A DNA stretch of 64,000 nt from Mediterraneibacter catenae (GCF_008691045.1 NZ_VMSO01000004.1:103859-167858), one strand, 5' to 3'. Positions 52,488 through 62,076 are shown, numbered from the stretch's first letter. Notes: generated from the sequence alone by a model not told the origin. Numbers and translations: made by a program.

Positions 52488-52541
52488 GAAATCCCTCCTG
52501 TTATCAATAATTCAGTCAGTGCCTGTCTGCAATTGTATACT

Positions 52542-52793
52542 TTAGCCTTTCAGTCCTCTTGCCTGTCTGTCCATATCTTCGATCACGATATCGTAAATCT
52601 CGCCGAGGGTGGAACAGTATTCCAGAACTTTCCATGGCTCGTTTGTGTGGAAGTGGATTTTAACGAGCTCTTCATCGCCGACAGCCAGCAGACAATCGCC
52701 TTTGAAATGCTCTGTAAAGTAATCGCTGATCACATCTTCGTCCAGGTCTTCACCCTCGATCAGCAGTTGTGTATCATATTTGAATTCCAGCAT
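52542..52793 (-). CDS. stand-alone FakA/YloV-like middle domain (83 residues)
   Basis: An 83-residue protein reading KYDTQLLIEGEDLDEDVISDYF, CLLAVGDEELVKIHFHTNEPWKVLEYC and LGEIYDIVIEDMD. This is the pattern of the middle domain of FakA/YloV, the fatty acid kinase with an N-terminal DhaL kinase domain (GDDDLVKVHVHTN...). Neither the kinase nor the C-terminal domain is present. Often labelled kinase to dihydroxyacetone kinase, which is misleading since no ATP site is seen. GGGAGG precedes the ATG. It may be regulatory or a relic; the neighbours are HEPN and ntpD. Confidence 0.75.
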   Translation of the reverse strand: MLEFKYDTQLLIEGEDLDEDVISDYFTEHFKGDCLLAVGDEELVKIHFHTNEPWKVLEYCSTLGEIYDIVIEDMDRQARGLKG

Positions 52794-52826
52794 AAAAGTT
52801 CCTCCCTTGTAAATATTACGTCGTCA

Positions 52827-53216
52827 TTAAAGCCAGTTTTTATCTATTTCGTTTTTTAATGCACAAAACATATCATAAAAATCTGATTTTGCCTGTCTTA
52901 CAATTTCAAGAGCAATTTCTTTGTTATAAGAATGAGTTACATTGTTGCGTTCATGGAGAGCCTTAAGCCAGAGGGTCTCATCTTTTATCATTCCGGCCTC
53001 ATATGCGGTTTTCAGTATTGTTTTTGGAGAACCTGTAGCACTTTGCTCATATCCGTGCATTTCCAGTACTGCTTTTATGAGCTTCCATGCCTGTTCAAAA
53101 CAGACTTCATACAGACCGACAAGACCTGTCAGTATGACAGTGTCATAAGGTTCATCATAATTGTAGATTTCCTGCATATTTGTGAGGGCGGAGCAGAAGT
53201 TTTCATACTTTTTCAT
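52827..53216 (-). CDS. HEPN-domain protein, HepT / HI0074-like toxin candidate
   Basis: A 129-residue helical protein of the nucleotidyltransferase-substrate-binding (HI0074/HepT) family. The HEPN RNase motif RX4HXY is intact as RNNVTHSY (Arg90, His95, Tyr97); the Tyr is the site modified by MntA in characterised pairs. I start at ATG 53216 with GGGAG 8 nt upstream, overlapping the upstream nucleotidyltransferase gene by 14 nt. Together they form a likely type VII toxin-antitoxin pair, in which the toxin cleaves RNA and the antitoxin AMPylates it. Confidence 0.85.
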   Translation of the reverse strand: MKKYENFCSALTNMQEIYNYDEPYDTVILTGLVGLYEVCFEQAWKLIKAVLEMHGYEQSATGSPKTILKTAYEAGMIKDETLWLKALHERNNVTHSYNKEIALEIVRQAKSDFYDMFCALKNEIDKNWL

Positions 53217-53496
53217 AGAGTACTCTCCCTTCTTTTTGGATAGCATCAAGTAATTCCGGATGTACAATGCGGTTCAGGTCAACAATATCAAATTTAAGAA
53301 GAGTAGAAGTATCTTCATCAATATCTAACGCAAATCGGTCAAAATCACCGCCGCTTACTGCGAGATCAATATCGCTTGTCCGGTGATAGTCGCCCCGCGC
53401 TCTTGAACCGAATAAATATATCTTCTCAATCTGATATTTTTCTGCCAGTATTCGGATTTCTTCGATAACCTGTTCGCGGATACCTGTGTTATTCAT
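53203..53496 (-). CDS. minimal nucleotidyltransferase (MntA-like antitoxin candidate)
   Basis: A 97-residue nucleotidyltransferase with the complete GSX10DXD motif (Gly30, Ser31, Asp42, Asp44; read as GSRARGDYHRTSDIDL). It is the classical partner of HEPN toxins; MntA adds AMP to the toxin tyrosine. AGGAG lies 8 nt before the ATG. It precedes and overlaps the HEPN gene on the minus strand, within the V-ATPase gene cluster. All catalytic residues look functional. Confidence 0.88.
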   Translation of the reverse strand: MNNTGIREQVIEEIRILAEKYQIEKIYLFGSRARGDYHRTSDIDLAVSGGDFDRFALDIDEDTSTLLKFDIVDLNRIVHPELLDAIQKEGRVLYEKV

Positions 53497-53542
53497 AGTT
53501 TTTACTCCTGTTTGGGATATTTGTCCGGACAGTGTCCTTAAT

Positions 53543-53983
53543 TCAGTATAGTGATTTTTCCATGTAGATGCAGGTGAAAGTCCCGCCGTGTATTATTCTG
53601 TCAGGATATGCGGCATATCCCAGCTTCTCGTAGAAACCGACGGCTGTATCCCGGCTTTCCAGCACGGCTTTTGTACAGCCGAGAGCAAGCGCCCACTTCT
53701 CCGCCTCCATTACTGCCTGACGTCCGAGCCCTTTGCCTCGGTACTCGGGGAGTACGACGACGCGTCCGAGCATCATGGTTTTATCGCCGTATTCATACAG
53801 CCGGCAGGTCGCGACTGGAAAATCATCATCCAGCAGGACAATATATTTGGCGTCCGGGGTATCGTGCCCGTCAAATTCTTCGCGCAGAGTGATATGATAC
53901 TGCTTTGCCATTGCCTGGATCCGCACATAATATGCACCTGCGTGCTGCCAGGTCTCGACAGCACGCATAACCTGTATGCTCAT
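53543..53983 (-). CDS. GNAT-family N-acetyltransferase
   Basis: A 146-residue acetyltransferase. The acetyl-CoA-binding motif A is VVVLPEYRGKGLGRQAV with GKGLG as the pyrophosphate loop, and motif B has AVGFYEKLGY. The acceptor is unknown. It begins 6 nt after the ntpB stop with GGAG close upstream, so it is co-transcribed with the V-ATPase. It is similar to enzymes near many housekeeping genes and may have no link to the ATPase. Confidence 0.87.
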   Translation of the reverse strand: MSIQVMRAVETWQHAGAYYVRIQAMAKQYHITLREEFDGHDTPDAKYIVLLDDDFPVATCRLYEYGDKTMMLGRVVVLPEYRGKGLGRQAVMEAEKWALALGCTKAVLESRDTAVGFYEKLGYAAYPDRIIHGGTFTCIYMEKSLY

Positions 53984-53989
53984 CTGCTC

Positions 53990-55375
53990 CTACTCCTCAG
54001 ACATCGGCTTATAGTACTTATCAAGTATCCTTGTATCCACTCTGTCCAGTTCTTCTCTCGGCAGTCTTCCGAGCAGTTTCCAGCCAAGATCCAGAGTCTC
54101 TTCCATGCTCCGGTTCTCATCCACGCCCTGTCCGATATATTTCTCCTCGAATTCTTTTCCGAATTCCAGATATTTCTTGTCAATCGGGGAGAGCTCGTCT
54201 TCACCGATGACGGAGGAGAGGTTTCTCGCATCACCCACTTTGGCGTAGGCGGAGAAGAGCTGGTTCGCCAGATCCTGGTGATCTTCCCTTGTGTAGCCCT
54301 CGCCGATACCGTCCTTCATCAGACGGGAGAGGGATGGCAGGATGTTGATCGGCGGATAGATGGACTGCCCGTTCAGCGGGCGGTCAAGTACGATCTGCCC
54401 CTCAGTAATATATCCGGTCAGGTCAGGGATCGGATGGGTGATGTCATCGTTCGGCATGGTGAGGATCGGGAGCTGTGTCACCGAACCGTTCACGCCCTGC
54501 ACGATGCCCGCGCGCTCATAAAGAGTTGCGAGTTCACTGTACAGGTATCCCGGATAACCTTTACGGCTGGGAATCTCGCCCTTGGAGGAGGATACCTCAC
54601 GCATCGCCTCTGCAAAGGATGTCATATCCGTCAGGATGACGAGGATATGCATGTTCTGTTCGAATGCAAGATACTCGGCCACGGTAAGCGCTACCTTCGG
54701 CGTGATCAGACGCTCGACGACAGGATCGTTTGCCAGATTCAGGAACATGGCAACGTGGTCCGCAACACCGCTCTCTTCGAATGTGTTTCGGAAGAAGTCT
54801 GCCACGTCATGCTTTACGCCCATGGCAGCAAATACGATCGCAAACTGTTCGTCGGAGTTTTCGCCGAGCGAAGCCTGTTTTACAATCTGCGCGGCGAGCT
54901 GGTCGTGGGGAAGTCCGTTTCCGGAGAAAATCGGGAGCTTCTGACCGCGGATCAGCGTGGTAAGACCGTCGATTGCCGAGATGCCGGTGTGGATATAGTT
55001 TCGCGGATATTCCCTGCGCACCGGATTGAGCGGAAGGCCGTTCACATCCCGCTTCAGGGTGGAGACGATCGGTCCCAGATCATCGATGGGCTGCCCGATG
55101 CCGTTGAACGTACGGCCCAGCATATCCGGGGAGAGTGCAATCTCCATAGGATGTCCGGTGAGTTTTGTGTGAGTATTTTTAAGAGACATATTCTCAGAGC
55201 CTTCAAATACCTGGATGACGGCTTTGTCCTCATATATCTCTACGATACGTCCGATTTTGTGCTCCGTGCCGTCCACGACGAATTCTACGATCTCATCGTA
55301 AAATGCATCCTGTACGCCTTCAAGAGCGATCAGAGGTCCGTTGATGCTGCTTAAGCCCAGATATTCAATTGACAT
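53990..55375 (-). CDS. ntpB: V-type ATP synthase subunit B
   Basis: A 461-residue non-catalytic nucleotide-binding subunit of the V1 head ([59 protein letters not shown]). It lacks the P-loop glycine-lysine motif of subunit A, as expected. AGGAGG precedes the ATG. It is coupled by proximity (15 nt) to ntpA. Confidence 0.96.
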   Translation of the reverse strand: MSIEYLGLSSINGPLIALEGVQDAFYDEIVEFVVDGTEHKIGRIVEIYEDKAVIQVFEGSENMSLKNTHTKLTGHPMEIALSPDMLGRTFNGIGQPIDDLGPIVSTLKRDVNGLPLNPVRREYPRNYIHTGISAIDGLTTLIRGQKLPIFSGNGLPHDQLAAQIVKQASLGENSDEQFAIVFAAMGVKHDVADFFRNTFEESGVADHVAMFLNLANDPVVERLITPKVALTVAEYLAFEQNMHILVILTDMTSFAEAMREVSSSKGEIPSRKGYPGYLYSELATLYERAGIVQGVNGSVTQLPILTMPNDDITHPIPDLTGYITEGQIVLDRPLNGQSIYPPINILPSLSRLMKDGIGEGYTREDHQDLANQLFSAYAKVGDARNLSSVIGEDELSPIDKKYLEFGKEFEEKYIGQGVDENRSMEETLDLGWKLLGRLPREELDRVDTRILDKYYKPMSEE

Positions 55376-55390
55376 GATATTCGGTCCTCC

Positions 55391-57157
55391 TTATGCGTTT
55401 TTCTCCAGTACCCGCTGATAGAACTCATCGATATCACGGTGGTACTGGGCGAACATTTCCAGACGGTCATTGGGCACATCATATTTGATAGAGATGACCC
55501 GGTCGAAGATGTTCTCGGATTTCAATACGGACATCGGGTGTCCCATAGTAACGAGAGTGCGCGCCTGCTTGTAGAGATACAGGATGGTGTCCATCATGAG
55601 GAACTGCTTTTCCATCGATACACAGGTGTCATCCTTGTGAAATGCATTCTGCTGCAGGAAACCGAGGCGGATGACACGGGCGATCTCCAGGACCAGTTTC
55701 TGGTCGTCCGGGAGCACGTCGCTTCCAATCAGCTTGACGATCTCAAGCAGACTGCTCTCCTGGTTCAACAATGCCATGAGCCGGTTCCGGTAGGAGACAA
55801 ACTGGGGTGAAACATTATCCTGATACCAGTGACTTAAGTCAGTCAGGTATTCACTGTAGCTGGTGAGCCAGTGGATTGCCGGGAAATGTCTCGAGTATGC
55901 AAGGCTCTTATCCAGTCCCCAGAAACAGCGGACGAAACGCTTTGTGTTCTGTGTGACAGGCTCGGAGAAATCCCCTCCCTGCGGGGAGACCGCTCCGATG
56001 ATAGTGACAGAGCCGTCAGTTCCGTTTAAGTTGTGCATCATGCCTGCACGCTCATAAAATGCGGACAGTCTTGACGCAAGGTATGCCGGGAATCCTTCCT
56101 CGGCAGGCATCTCTTCCAGTCGGCCGGAGAGCTCTCGGAGGGCTTCTGCCCACCTTGATGTGGAGTCAGCCATGATCGCCACGTCGTACCCCATATCGCG
56201 GTAATATTCCGCCAGTGTCAGACCGGTGTAGATACTCGCCTCACGGGCAGCCACCGGCATGTTTGAAGTATTGGCGATAAGTGTGGTACGGTCCATCAGA
56301 GGATTTCCCGTCCTGGGGTCGGTCAGTTCACCGAACTCTTCCAGTACCTGTGTCATTTCGTTTCCACGCTCGCCGCAGCCGATGTAGATGATGATATCTG
56401 CATCCGCCCATTTTGCGATCTGATGCTGCGTCATGGTCTTGCCGGTACCGAAACCTCCGGGGATAGCTGCAGTTCCGCCTTTTGCGATGGGGAACATAGT
56501 ATCGATGATACGCTGCCCGGTGATCAGCGGTACAGACGCCTGAAAACGGTGGTGCGTCGGTCTTGGTACGCGGATAGGCCACCGCTGTGTCATTGTAAGT
56601 TCTTTTTTAGTGCCGTTTGAGAGTTCCAGTGTGACAAGAACTTCATCAATCGTATATTCGCCGTCAGGAACGACGTCTGTTACAGTACCCTCCACGTCAG
56701 GGGGGACCATACATTTGTGTACGATGGCGTGTGTCTCGGGCACTTCGGCGATGATGTCGCCGCCGTGGAGATACTGCCCCTTTTCTACAGTGATATGTGT
56801 CTGCCATTTCTTTTCTTTATCAAGAAAATCAACGCTGACACCTCTGGAGATAAATGCTCCGGCGGAGTCTGCTATACGCTCGAGCGGGCGCTCGATACCG
56901 TCGAATATATTGTTCAGGATACCGGGAGCAAGAGTGACGGAGACGGGGCTGCCGCTTGCCACGACTTCCTCGCCGGGGCGAAGACCTGACGTCTCCTCAT
57001 AAACCTGTATCGTCGTTCTGTCTTTATCAAGGGCTATGACCTCGCCTACAAGCTGCTGTTTTCCTACATAGACCATCTCGGACATGCGGAAACCGGTATT
57101 TCCCTTCAGGTAAATGACGGGGCCGTTTATGCCATAGATCTTTCCGGTATTAAGCAA
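55391..57157 (-). CDS. ntpA: V-type ATP synthase subunit A (catalytic)
   Basis: A 588-residue catalytic subunit with the P-loop GGFGTGKT near residue 234, the GCGERGNE segment, and [16 protein letters not shown] choose the TTG at 57157 as start: AGGAGG lies 8 nt upstream and the family N-terminus ([17 protein letters not shown]) follows at once, while the GTG at 57166 overlaps the ribosome site itself. The start overlaps the ntpE stop, so translation is coupled. It hydrolyses or makes ATP driven by the ion gradient across the membrane. Confidence 0.96.
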   Translation of the reverse strand: MLNTGKIYGINGPVIYLKGNTGFRMSEMVYVGKQQLVGEVIALDKDRTTIQVYEETSGLRPGEEVVASGSPVSVTLAPGILNNIFDGIERPLERIADSAGAFISRGVSVDFLDKEKKWQTHITVEKGQYLHGGDIIAEVPETHAIVHKCMVPPDVEGTVTDVVPDGEYTIDEVLVTLELSNGTKKELTMTQRWPIRVPRPTHHRFQASVPLITGQRIIDTMFPIAKGGTAAIPGGFGTGKTMTQHQIAKWADADIIIYIGCGERGNEMTQVLEEFGELTDPRTGNPLMDRTTLIANTSNMPVAAREASIYTGLTLAEYYRDMGYDVAIMADSTSRWAEALRELSGRLEEMPAEEGFPAYLASRLSAFYERAGMMHNLNGTDGSVTIIGAVSPQGGDFSEPVTQNTKRFVRCFWGLDKSLAYSRHFPAIHWLTSYSEYLTDLSHWYQDNVSPQFVSYRNRLMALLNQESSLLEIVKLIGSDVLPDDQKLVLEIARVIRLGFLQQNAFHKDDTCVSMEKQFLMMDTILYLYKQARTLVTMGHPMSVLKSENIFDRVISIKYDVPNDRLEMFAQYHRDIDEFYQRVLEKNA

Positions 57158-57737
57158 TTCCGTCACCTCCTAAAAACATAAATTTGTCATATTCATTGCG
57201 CAGCTGTGTTTTAAATGAATTGTCTATGAGGATATTGCGGGAGCGGATGACTGCGCGCACTCCGCCGATAAAGTCCTCTGCACTGATCGTGAGCCGGACT
57301 CTTGTAGCATCCTCAAGGTCAGAACGTTTCTTCTCGTCCGACGGATTGATATAGATCACGACAGGGTCTTCGCCGGCGTATTTGACCGCCTGGCGGATGC
57401 ATTTGACAAGAAAATCGTTATAGTCTTCTGTCTGCATATAATCCTGTACAAGGCTGTTGGCCTCTTCAAATATCTTATCTTTCAGTTCCTGCTGCACCTT
57501 TCCCTGGCGTCGTTTGATCTCGAGCTGGGACTTTGCAGTCGCCTGATTTAAAGAAAGTTTGGCATTTGTCGTCTCAGCCTTGATCCGTGTCTCGGACTGC
57601 CGCAGTGCTTCTGCCTTATGATCTTCAAACACTTTTTCCAGCGCTTCCCGGTGGGAATCGATAATGGCATTTCCTTCTGCGCGTGCCTGTTCCATTGACG
57701 TGGACTGCAGGTGAGCGATCTTTTCTTCCAGGGTCAA
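57150..57737 (-). CDS. ntpE: V-type ATP synthase subunit E
   Basis: A 195-residue peripheral-stalk subunit: a long charged coiled coil (EGNAIIDSHREALEKVFEDHK) and a C-terminal globular part ending IRSRNILIDNSFKTQL. The start is TTG 57737 with GGAGGG 7 nt upstream; no ATG is suitably placed. It precedes ntpA with a short overlap. Confidence 0.9.
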   Translation of the reverse strand: MTLEEKIAHLQSTSMEQARAEGNAIIDSHREALEKVFEDHKAEALRQSETRIKAETTNAKLSLNQATAKSQLEIKRRQGKVQQELKDKIFEEANSLVQDYMQTEDYNDFLVKCIRQAVKYAGEDPVVIYINPSDEKKRSDLEDATRVRLTISAEDFIGGVRAVIRSRNILIDNSFKTQLRNEYDKFMFLGGDGIA

Positions 57738-57763
57738 AAGGAATCCCTCCTTTTTGTTAATAG

Positions 57764-58072
57764 TTATAATTTCAGACCGATAGCATCGGTAATATATGAT
57801 GTGATAAAGTCCTTTTTTCGTCCCGTTCCGTGTCGGTCGGGAATTTCGACTAAAAGCGGCATCTTTCGCTCCAGCCGGAATGTGTCGATAATATCGGGAA
57901 ACTCCCTGCCGAATTTTTCCGTCAGCAGTACGATCCCCACTGTTTTGTCAGTGAGCACATCTTCCAGGGCGTCTCTAAGCTCATCGCGTTCGTGCACGAC
58001 GACTCCGTCCACTCCGGCAAGGCGCATGCCCGTGTAGGTATCGACATTATCACTTATAAGAAACATTTTCAT
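57764..58072 (-). CDS. ntpG: V-type ATP synthase subunit F (NtpG)
   Basis: A 102-residue subunit of the central stalk (MKMFLISDNVDTYTGMRLAG, GIVLLTEKFG). I use the ATG at 58072 with GGAGG 6-7 nt upstream; the longer ORF adds 17 residues read from the upstream hairpin region and is not real. It lies between ntpK and ntpE. Confidence 0.88.
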   Translation of the reverse strand: MKMFLISDNVDTYTGMRLAGVDGVVVHERDELRDALEDVLTDKTVGIVLLTEKFGREFPDIIDTFRLERKMPLLVEIPDRHGTGRKKDFITSYITDAIGLKL

Positions 58073-58103
58073 GATTTGCCTCCTACCCATAGAAAGATCC
58101 GGC

Positions 58104-58163
58104 CAGCCGTGCCTTGCGGGCAAGCCCGCAGATCTCGTCAGCCCGTATCTTTCTGCACGGCTG
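58104..58163 (-). other. Structured intergenic region between ntpK and ntpG
   Basis: CAGCCGTGC (58104-58112) pairs with GCACGGCTG (58155-58163), and an inner hairpin TGCGGGC-AA-GCCCGCA lies at 58115-58130. It follows the highly expressed ntpK gene and may limit read-through or stabilise its message. No T tract is present. Confidence 0.65.
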
Positions 58164-58170
58164 ACTGGTG

Positions 58171-58605
58171 TTACAGGTTTCCTAAAATCATGAAGGAGAT
58201 GATCAGTCCGTACAGGCAGACACCTTCCGCCAGACCTACGAAGATCAGTGATTTACCGAGTACGCTGGAATCTTCGCTGATCGCTCCGAGCGCTGCGCTT
58301 GCTGCGCTTGCAACTGCGATACCGCCGCCGATACAGGAAAGACCTGTAACGAGCGCTGCTGCGAGATAACCGAGTCCTGTTGCGAATCCGCTGTCAGCTG
58401 TTACTGATCCGGCAGCCTGTACGTCCGGTCCGCCAAGCAGCATGATCGTGGCGATGGCAAATGCACCGAAGAAGAAAAATGCGTTAGTTCCGATCGCGCG
58501 TTTGTAGCGCTTCTTTGATTTCTCGCCGAGCAGATAGTAGCCGAACGGAACGATGATGCTTACGATCAGAGCAATGATAAAGATGATTTTTGTTGCTAAA
58601 GTCAT
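58171..58605 (-). CDS. ntpK: V-type ATP synthase subunit K (membrane rotor)
   Basis: A 144-residue, four-helix subunit. The ion-binding glutamate is Glu127 in LAEGVCLYG in the last helix; the first hairpin lacks such a residue, as in other V-type K subunits. Together with subunit I it moves Na+ or H+ across the membrane; which ion cannot be told by eye. AGGAGG upstream of the ATG. Family length is typically 140-160. Confidence 0.92.
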   Translation of the reverse strand: MTLATKIIFIIALIVSIIVPFGYYLLGEKSKKRYKRAIGTNAFFFFGAFAIATIMLLGGPDVQAAGSVTADSGFATGLGYLAAALVTGLSCIGGGIAVASAASAALGAISEDSSVLGKSLIFVGLAEGVCLYGLIISFMILGNL

Positions 58606-58633
58606 GGTAGAATCCTCCTGATTTCTTTATATA

Positions 58634-60580
58634 TTATTTTTTCGATGTTTTTGTATTCTTCTTTGTATACGGATCAAACGCGTGACCGCTGCCTTTGTAG
58701 AAGCGGCTGAACATCTCGTAGTATTCCAGACGGAGTACCTGAATGCCGACGATGAGTCCCTCGAATCCGCACACGAACAGGTTGCCGAAGATAACGCCGA
58801 TCCAGTTGGGATTGCCGCTCTCCGCGCCTGCAAGCTGCAGGACTACTTCCATGATCGCCGCATGGCTGACAGCAAATGCGCCGATACGGATAAAAGAGAT
58901 TGTATTTGAGAAATAACTCAGGAGAGTCTCAAACATCTCGAAAAATCCCTGTACGATGAACATTGCCTTTCCGGTTTCCATCTTGTCGGTCCGTTTCTGT
59001 ATTGTTTTTGTGAGAGGCTCCCTGAAGAGCATTACGATCAGCGGTACGCCGAACATGATCGCCATCACAATGCCGCCCGGAAGAGGGTTGCCTGTCATGA
59101 AGAGTATGATGGTTACTACGACTGCGACATAGAAGACGAGTCCGGCGACGCCGTTCGGTTCAAACCAGCCGGCCTCGATATCTTTGCTCTTCGCGGCATT
59201 GATAATATGCAGTATCATCGCTACTATAATAAGGAACATACCGAACGCCACTGACACGATGAATACTGTGTTCAGTTTCCCGAGGAACGGGAGTGTGGTC
59301 ATGTGGTCGATCGGCCGTATCCACAAGGCGGGCAGTACGTCTTCAAATCCGAAAATACTGCCGAACAGGAAGCCGAATATCGTGGAGAATATACCGGCCG
59401 AAGCGATGATTCCCGCCAGAGGTGCCTTCTTAAAGTGATAGATGAGAGCACCACCGATAAGGAGCAGAAGTCCCTGGCCTACATCTCCAAACATTACACC
59501 GAAGATAAAGGAATATGTGATGCCGATGAATACAGTCGGGTCCATCTCATTATGCGCCGGAAGCCCGTACATCTGGACAAACATTTCGAAAGGTTTGAAC
59601 AGTTTCGGGTTTTCCAGTTTGGTCGGCGGTTCGCCGAAGTAAGCGTCGTGGTCGTCCTCGACTACGACAAATACTTTATCGTCTTCCTCGACTTCTTTTA
59701 AAAATTTCTCTACATCATCTTCAGCCATCCAGCCGCAGAGAATGTAGTAATCTTCTTTATTGTCTTCCATCCGCGCTGCAAGTTTGCGGACATCAAAGTT
59801 ATTGGACAATTCTTCCAGACGATTTCTTGCAGCTATGAGCTGAGGAGCCCTGTCCGCGAGCATCTCGCCGGCCTGTTTGTCCAGATCGTCTATCTCCAGA
59901 TTGACCCGGGCGATTTCACGTTCGAGTGACTGGTAGGCATATGCCGGAGTGCCCTCGAATTCATCTTTGAGTTCGACCCGCTCAAAGTGAAGCGAGCGGA
60001 ATACAGCATCCACTTTCTGTGCCTCCGAGGGAGAAACAAAATAAGCCCCGTACACGAAACTCTCATCTCTCTCGCCTTCAACGAAGATGGCATTTAAGTC
60101 ATCCATGAGATATTTCTGCATCTTGTGATAGAATTCCACAGCGATACGGCCGAACCGATAGGTGATATACCGGTAATTGAGTACTTTGTGGAGATCACAG
60201 TCCACGGGACGGAAAGGAGCGATGACCTGCTGTTTCGTGCGAAGCTCCTCTATTTTTTTCTTTAATTTTTCTTTCTTTTCCTGAAGAGTCTGATAATCTT
60301 CATTTGCCTTGCGCACGAGCTCAAACATGTCGTCAAGGCCCAGATTGGTTGCAGGAGTTACATCGTCTGCATTGGGAAGATACCCCACAAACTGGTCTGC
60401 CTTGGCAAGTACATCGCGGTACGGATTGATCTCCACGAAAGGTCTTAAATTGTCCACGGTCTTCAGCTCTGACAGCGCGGACTCAAGCTGGATCTCATAA
60501 CGTGAGAGATACAGGTCGGTCACACGGTCGATATCATTCCTCGGACCGGATATGTTGATGAATTTCATTTTAACGATCAT
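58634..60580 (-). CDS. ntpI: V-type ATP synthase subunit I
   Basis: A 648-residue protein: a soluble helical N-terminal half (residues 1-350, KKEKLKKKIEELRTK) and a membrane half with about seven helices (FGVMFGDVGQGLLLLIGG, ISFIRIGAFAVSHA), with the conserved arginine of the ion channel likely in ISFIRIG. It forms the static ion half-channel. The ATG at 60580 overlaps the ntpC stop (ATGA) with GGAGG 10 nt upstream. The start at 60568 is an alternative. Confidence 0.93.
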   Translation of the reverse strand: MIVKMKFINISGPRNDIDRVTDLYLSRYEIQLESALSELKTVDNLRPFVEINPYRDVLAKADQFVGYLPNADDVTPATNLGLDDMFELVRKANEDYQTLQEKKEKLKKKIEELRTKQQVIAPFRPVDCDLHKVLNYRYITYRFGRIAVEFYHKMQKYLMDDLNAIFVEGERDESFVYGAYFVSPSEAQKVDAVFRSLHFERVELKDEFEGTPAYAYQSLEREIARVNLEIDDLDKQAGEMLADRAPQLIAARNRLEELSNNFDVRKLAARMEDNKEDYYILCGWMAEDDVEKFLKEVEEDDKVFVVVEDDHDAYFGEPPTKLENPKLFKPFEMFVQMYGLPAHNEMDPTVFIGITYSFIFGVMFGDVGQGLLLLIGGALIYHFKKAPLAGIIASAGIFSTIFGFLFGSIFGFEDVLPALWIRPIDHMTTLPFLGKLNTVFIVSVAFGMFLIIVAMILHIINAAKSKDIEAGWFEPNGVAGLVFYVAVVVTIILFMTGNPLPGGIVMAIMFGVPLIVMLFREPLTKTIQKRTDKMETGKAMFIVQGFFEMFETLLSYFSNTISFIRIGAFAVSHAAIMEVVLQLAGAESGNPNWIGVIFGNLFVCGFEGLIVGIQVLRLEYYEMFSRFYKGSGHAFDPYTKKNTKTSKK

Positions 60581-61623
60581 TGGGTTTTACCTCCAACGTA
60601 TGCCAGCGTCTCGCCCGGTGTCAGACTGTAACGTACACATTCCATGGCGGTCGTCAGCTTTTTGATTTCCTCTTCCTTTAAGAAGAGATAAGTGTTGATC
60701 ACGGCAATCGAATAAGGATTGCGCCTGCGGTCAAGTGTATACAGATAATTCAGGCAGTCCAGATACATCTGCTCGATGGTCAGCTGCTGCTTGAAATTAT
60801 AGTGGCGCGCGTAAGTTGTCCTCGCCACTGCCGTCTCGAACTCCTCAAGTCCGGGAGCCTCCACCAGCTCTTTGACAAGATCGGTAGAAAGCTTGTAGTG
60901 GATCGGAATGAGAAGCAGGTAAATGTCGGCGGGCTTCATATTATAATACTTCTTTGCCCGGTAGATCCACTGCAGGTTCAGCAGGTCGATCTGGGAGCCG
61001 CGGTCCCGCATGAAGAGTTCCAGATCCGATTTCTTTAAGACTTTTTTCTGTTCTTTCCATGTGGAAGTGAACAGATAGAGGTCAAGAGTGAGCGTGTAAT
61101 CGTACAGAGTTACATTCTGTGAATCTTTGAGCTTTTTTAAAGGAGCGTAATACTCTGTATCTTTTAAGTTCTCCACCAGCTCATCCGTAGTCCTTGAGGT
61201 GATGAGTTTCTCAATTGAGATCTGCGAATAGCGGTCGAAAAATGCCCGTTTATAGTTCAGGTCAAACGGTTTCTTATAGCGGTTGATCACAATGGTCAGG
61301 CAGTAATCGATCAGATCCACTTCGTAGCTCTTCATGATCAGTTTCATGAAGCGCCGCTGTTTCTGCCCGCAGAAGCGGTAGATCTTCGTGTAATCGTGGT
61401 AGAGCGACTGAGTCAGGACCTTCTCGATATTTCCGCGGTGGATCTGATCCTCGTTCAGCGTCTCAAGAGCGCCGGCATAAGCCGTGTTCTTCCTGAGATA
61501 TTCTGCAATCTCCGGGACGCTTCCGAGGTTCGCGATCTCGACAAACTGCTCAGGCCTTAAGAGTTTGGCTTCCATTGCCCGGATCTTCGTCGCGATCCCG
61601 CTGTATGCAAGTAAGTTTCCCAT
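60577..61623 (-). CDS. ntpC: V-type ATP synthase subunit C
   Basis: A 348-residue subunit C/d family protein connecting stalk and membrane rotor. It has the typical SGIATKIRAMEAKLL N-terminus and repeated helices (ITSRTTDELVENL, NPYSIAVINTYLFLKEEEI at the C-terminus). It is coupled to ntpI (CAATGA). Length is normal. Confidence 0.92.
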   Translation of the reverse strand: MGNLLAYSGIATKIRAMEAKLLRPEQFVEIANLGSVPEIAEYLRKNTAYAGALETLNEDQIHRGNIEKVLTQSLYHDYTKIYRFCGQKQRRFMKLIMKSYEVDLIDYCLTIVINRYKKPFDLNYKRAFFDRYSQISIEKLITSRTTDELVENLKDTEYYAPLKKLKDSQNVTLYDYTLTLDLYLFTSTWKEQKKVLKKSDLELFMRDRGSQIDLLNLQWIYRAKKYYNMKPADIYLLLIPIHYKLSTDLVKELVEAPGLEEFETAVARTTYARHYNFKQQLTIEQMYLDCLNYLYTLDRRRNPYSIAVINTYLFLKEEEIKKLTTAMECVRYSLTPGETLAYVGGKTQ

Positions 61624-61626
61624 AGG

Positions 61627-61938
61627 CTACACCTCGGTGATCCGTTTTAATATTTCGCGGGCATATTCTGTGTGCTTCTCTTCATATTCTTTCCGGAGTG
61701 AACGTATCAGCTCCGTACTGGAATCACTCTGGCTGTCGAGAATACTGGAAGTCCTGCTTTCCAGTTCTGCCCGGATAGCGTTTAGGCGGGCTTCTGTCTT
61801 CTGCTCAAGTTCTGCGTCAAATGCTCTCCGCTTTTCATCATATTCACGATTGAGAGCATCTTTCTGATCTTCAGCATGCTGCACGATAGCTGACGCTGCA
61901 TCCTCGATTTCCGTCAATTTGTTTACAATAGAGTCCAT
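61627..61938 (-). CDS. ntpF: V-type ATP synthase subunit G/H-like stalk protein (NtpF-like)
   Basis: A 103-residue, almost wholly coiled-coil protein (IEDAASAIVQHAEDQKD, EYDEKRRAFDAELEQK). The ATG at 61938 has GGAGG close upstream; the longer ORF start at 61989 overlaps the promoter and is unlikely. It opens the operon and partners subunit E in the peripheral stalk. Confidence 0.8.
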   Translation of the reverse strand: MDSIVNKLTEIEDAASAIVQHAEDQKDALNREYDEKRRAFDAELEQKTEARLNAIRAELESRTSSILDSQSDSSTELIRSLRKEYEEKHTEYAREILKRITEV

Positions 61939-61977
61939 ATAAAGCCTCCTGTTTGTGACAAAATCATAATATACTTT

Positions 61978-62005
61978 ATCATACACCATTTCGCGGAAAA
62001 TGCAA
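61978..62005 (-). promoter_or_regulatory. Promoter of the V-ATPase operon
   Basis: On the minus strand, TTGCAT (62000-62005) and TATGAT (61978-61983) are 16 nt apart, 40 nt upstream of ntpF. No operator is obvious. Confidence 0.6.
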
Positions 62006-62044
62006 GTTAAGAAAAATTTATGTTATGTAAAAAAGTGAATAGTA

Positions 62045-62068
62045 AAGGAGCCCTTTGACAGGCTCCTT
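62045..62068 (-). terminator. candidate terminator of the truncated MFS remnant
   Basis: AAGGAGCC (62045-62052) pairs perfectly with GGCTCCTT (62061-62068). Read on the minus strand the stem is followed by a T-rich but interrupted tail. Distance to the remnant's stop codon is only 9 nt. Confidence 0.5.
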
Positions 62069-62076
62069 GAAATCGC

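Noticed and set aside
53588..55354. A 588-residue open frame on the plus strand antisense to ntpB
   Set aside because: It lies fully antisense to a conserved ATPase gene, has no good start region, and looks like a by-product of codon bias.
57157..57166. GTG 57166 as the start of ntpA
   Set aside because: The GTG overlaps the AGGAGG itself; the TTG at 57157 has standard spacing and fits the family N-terminus.
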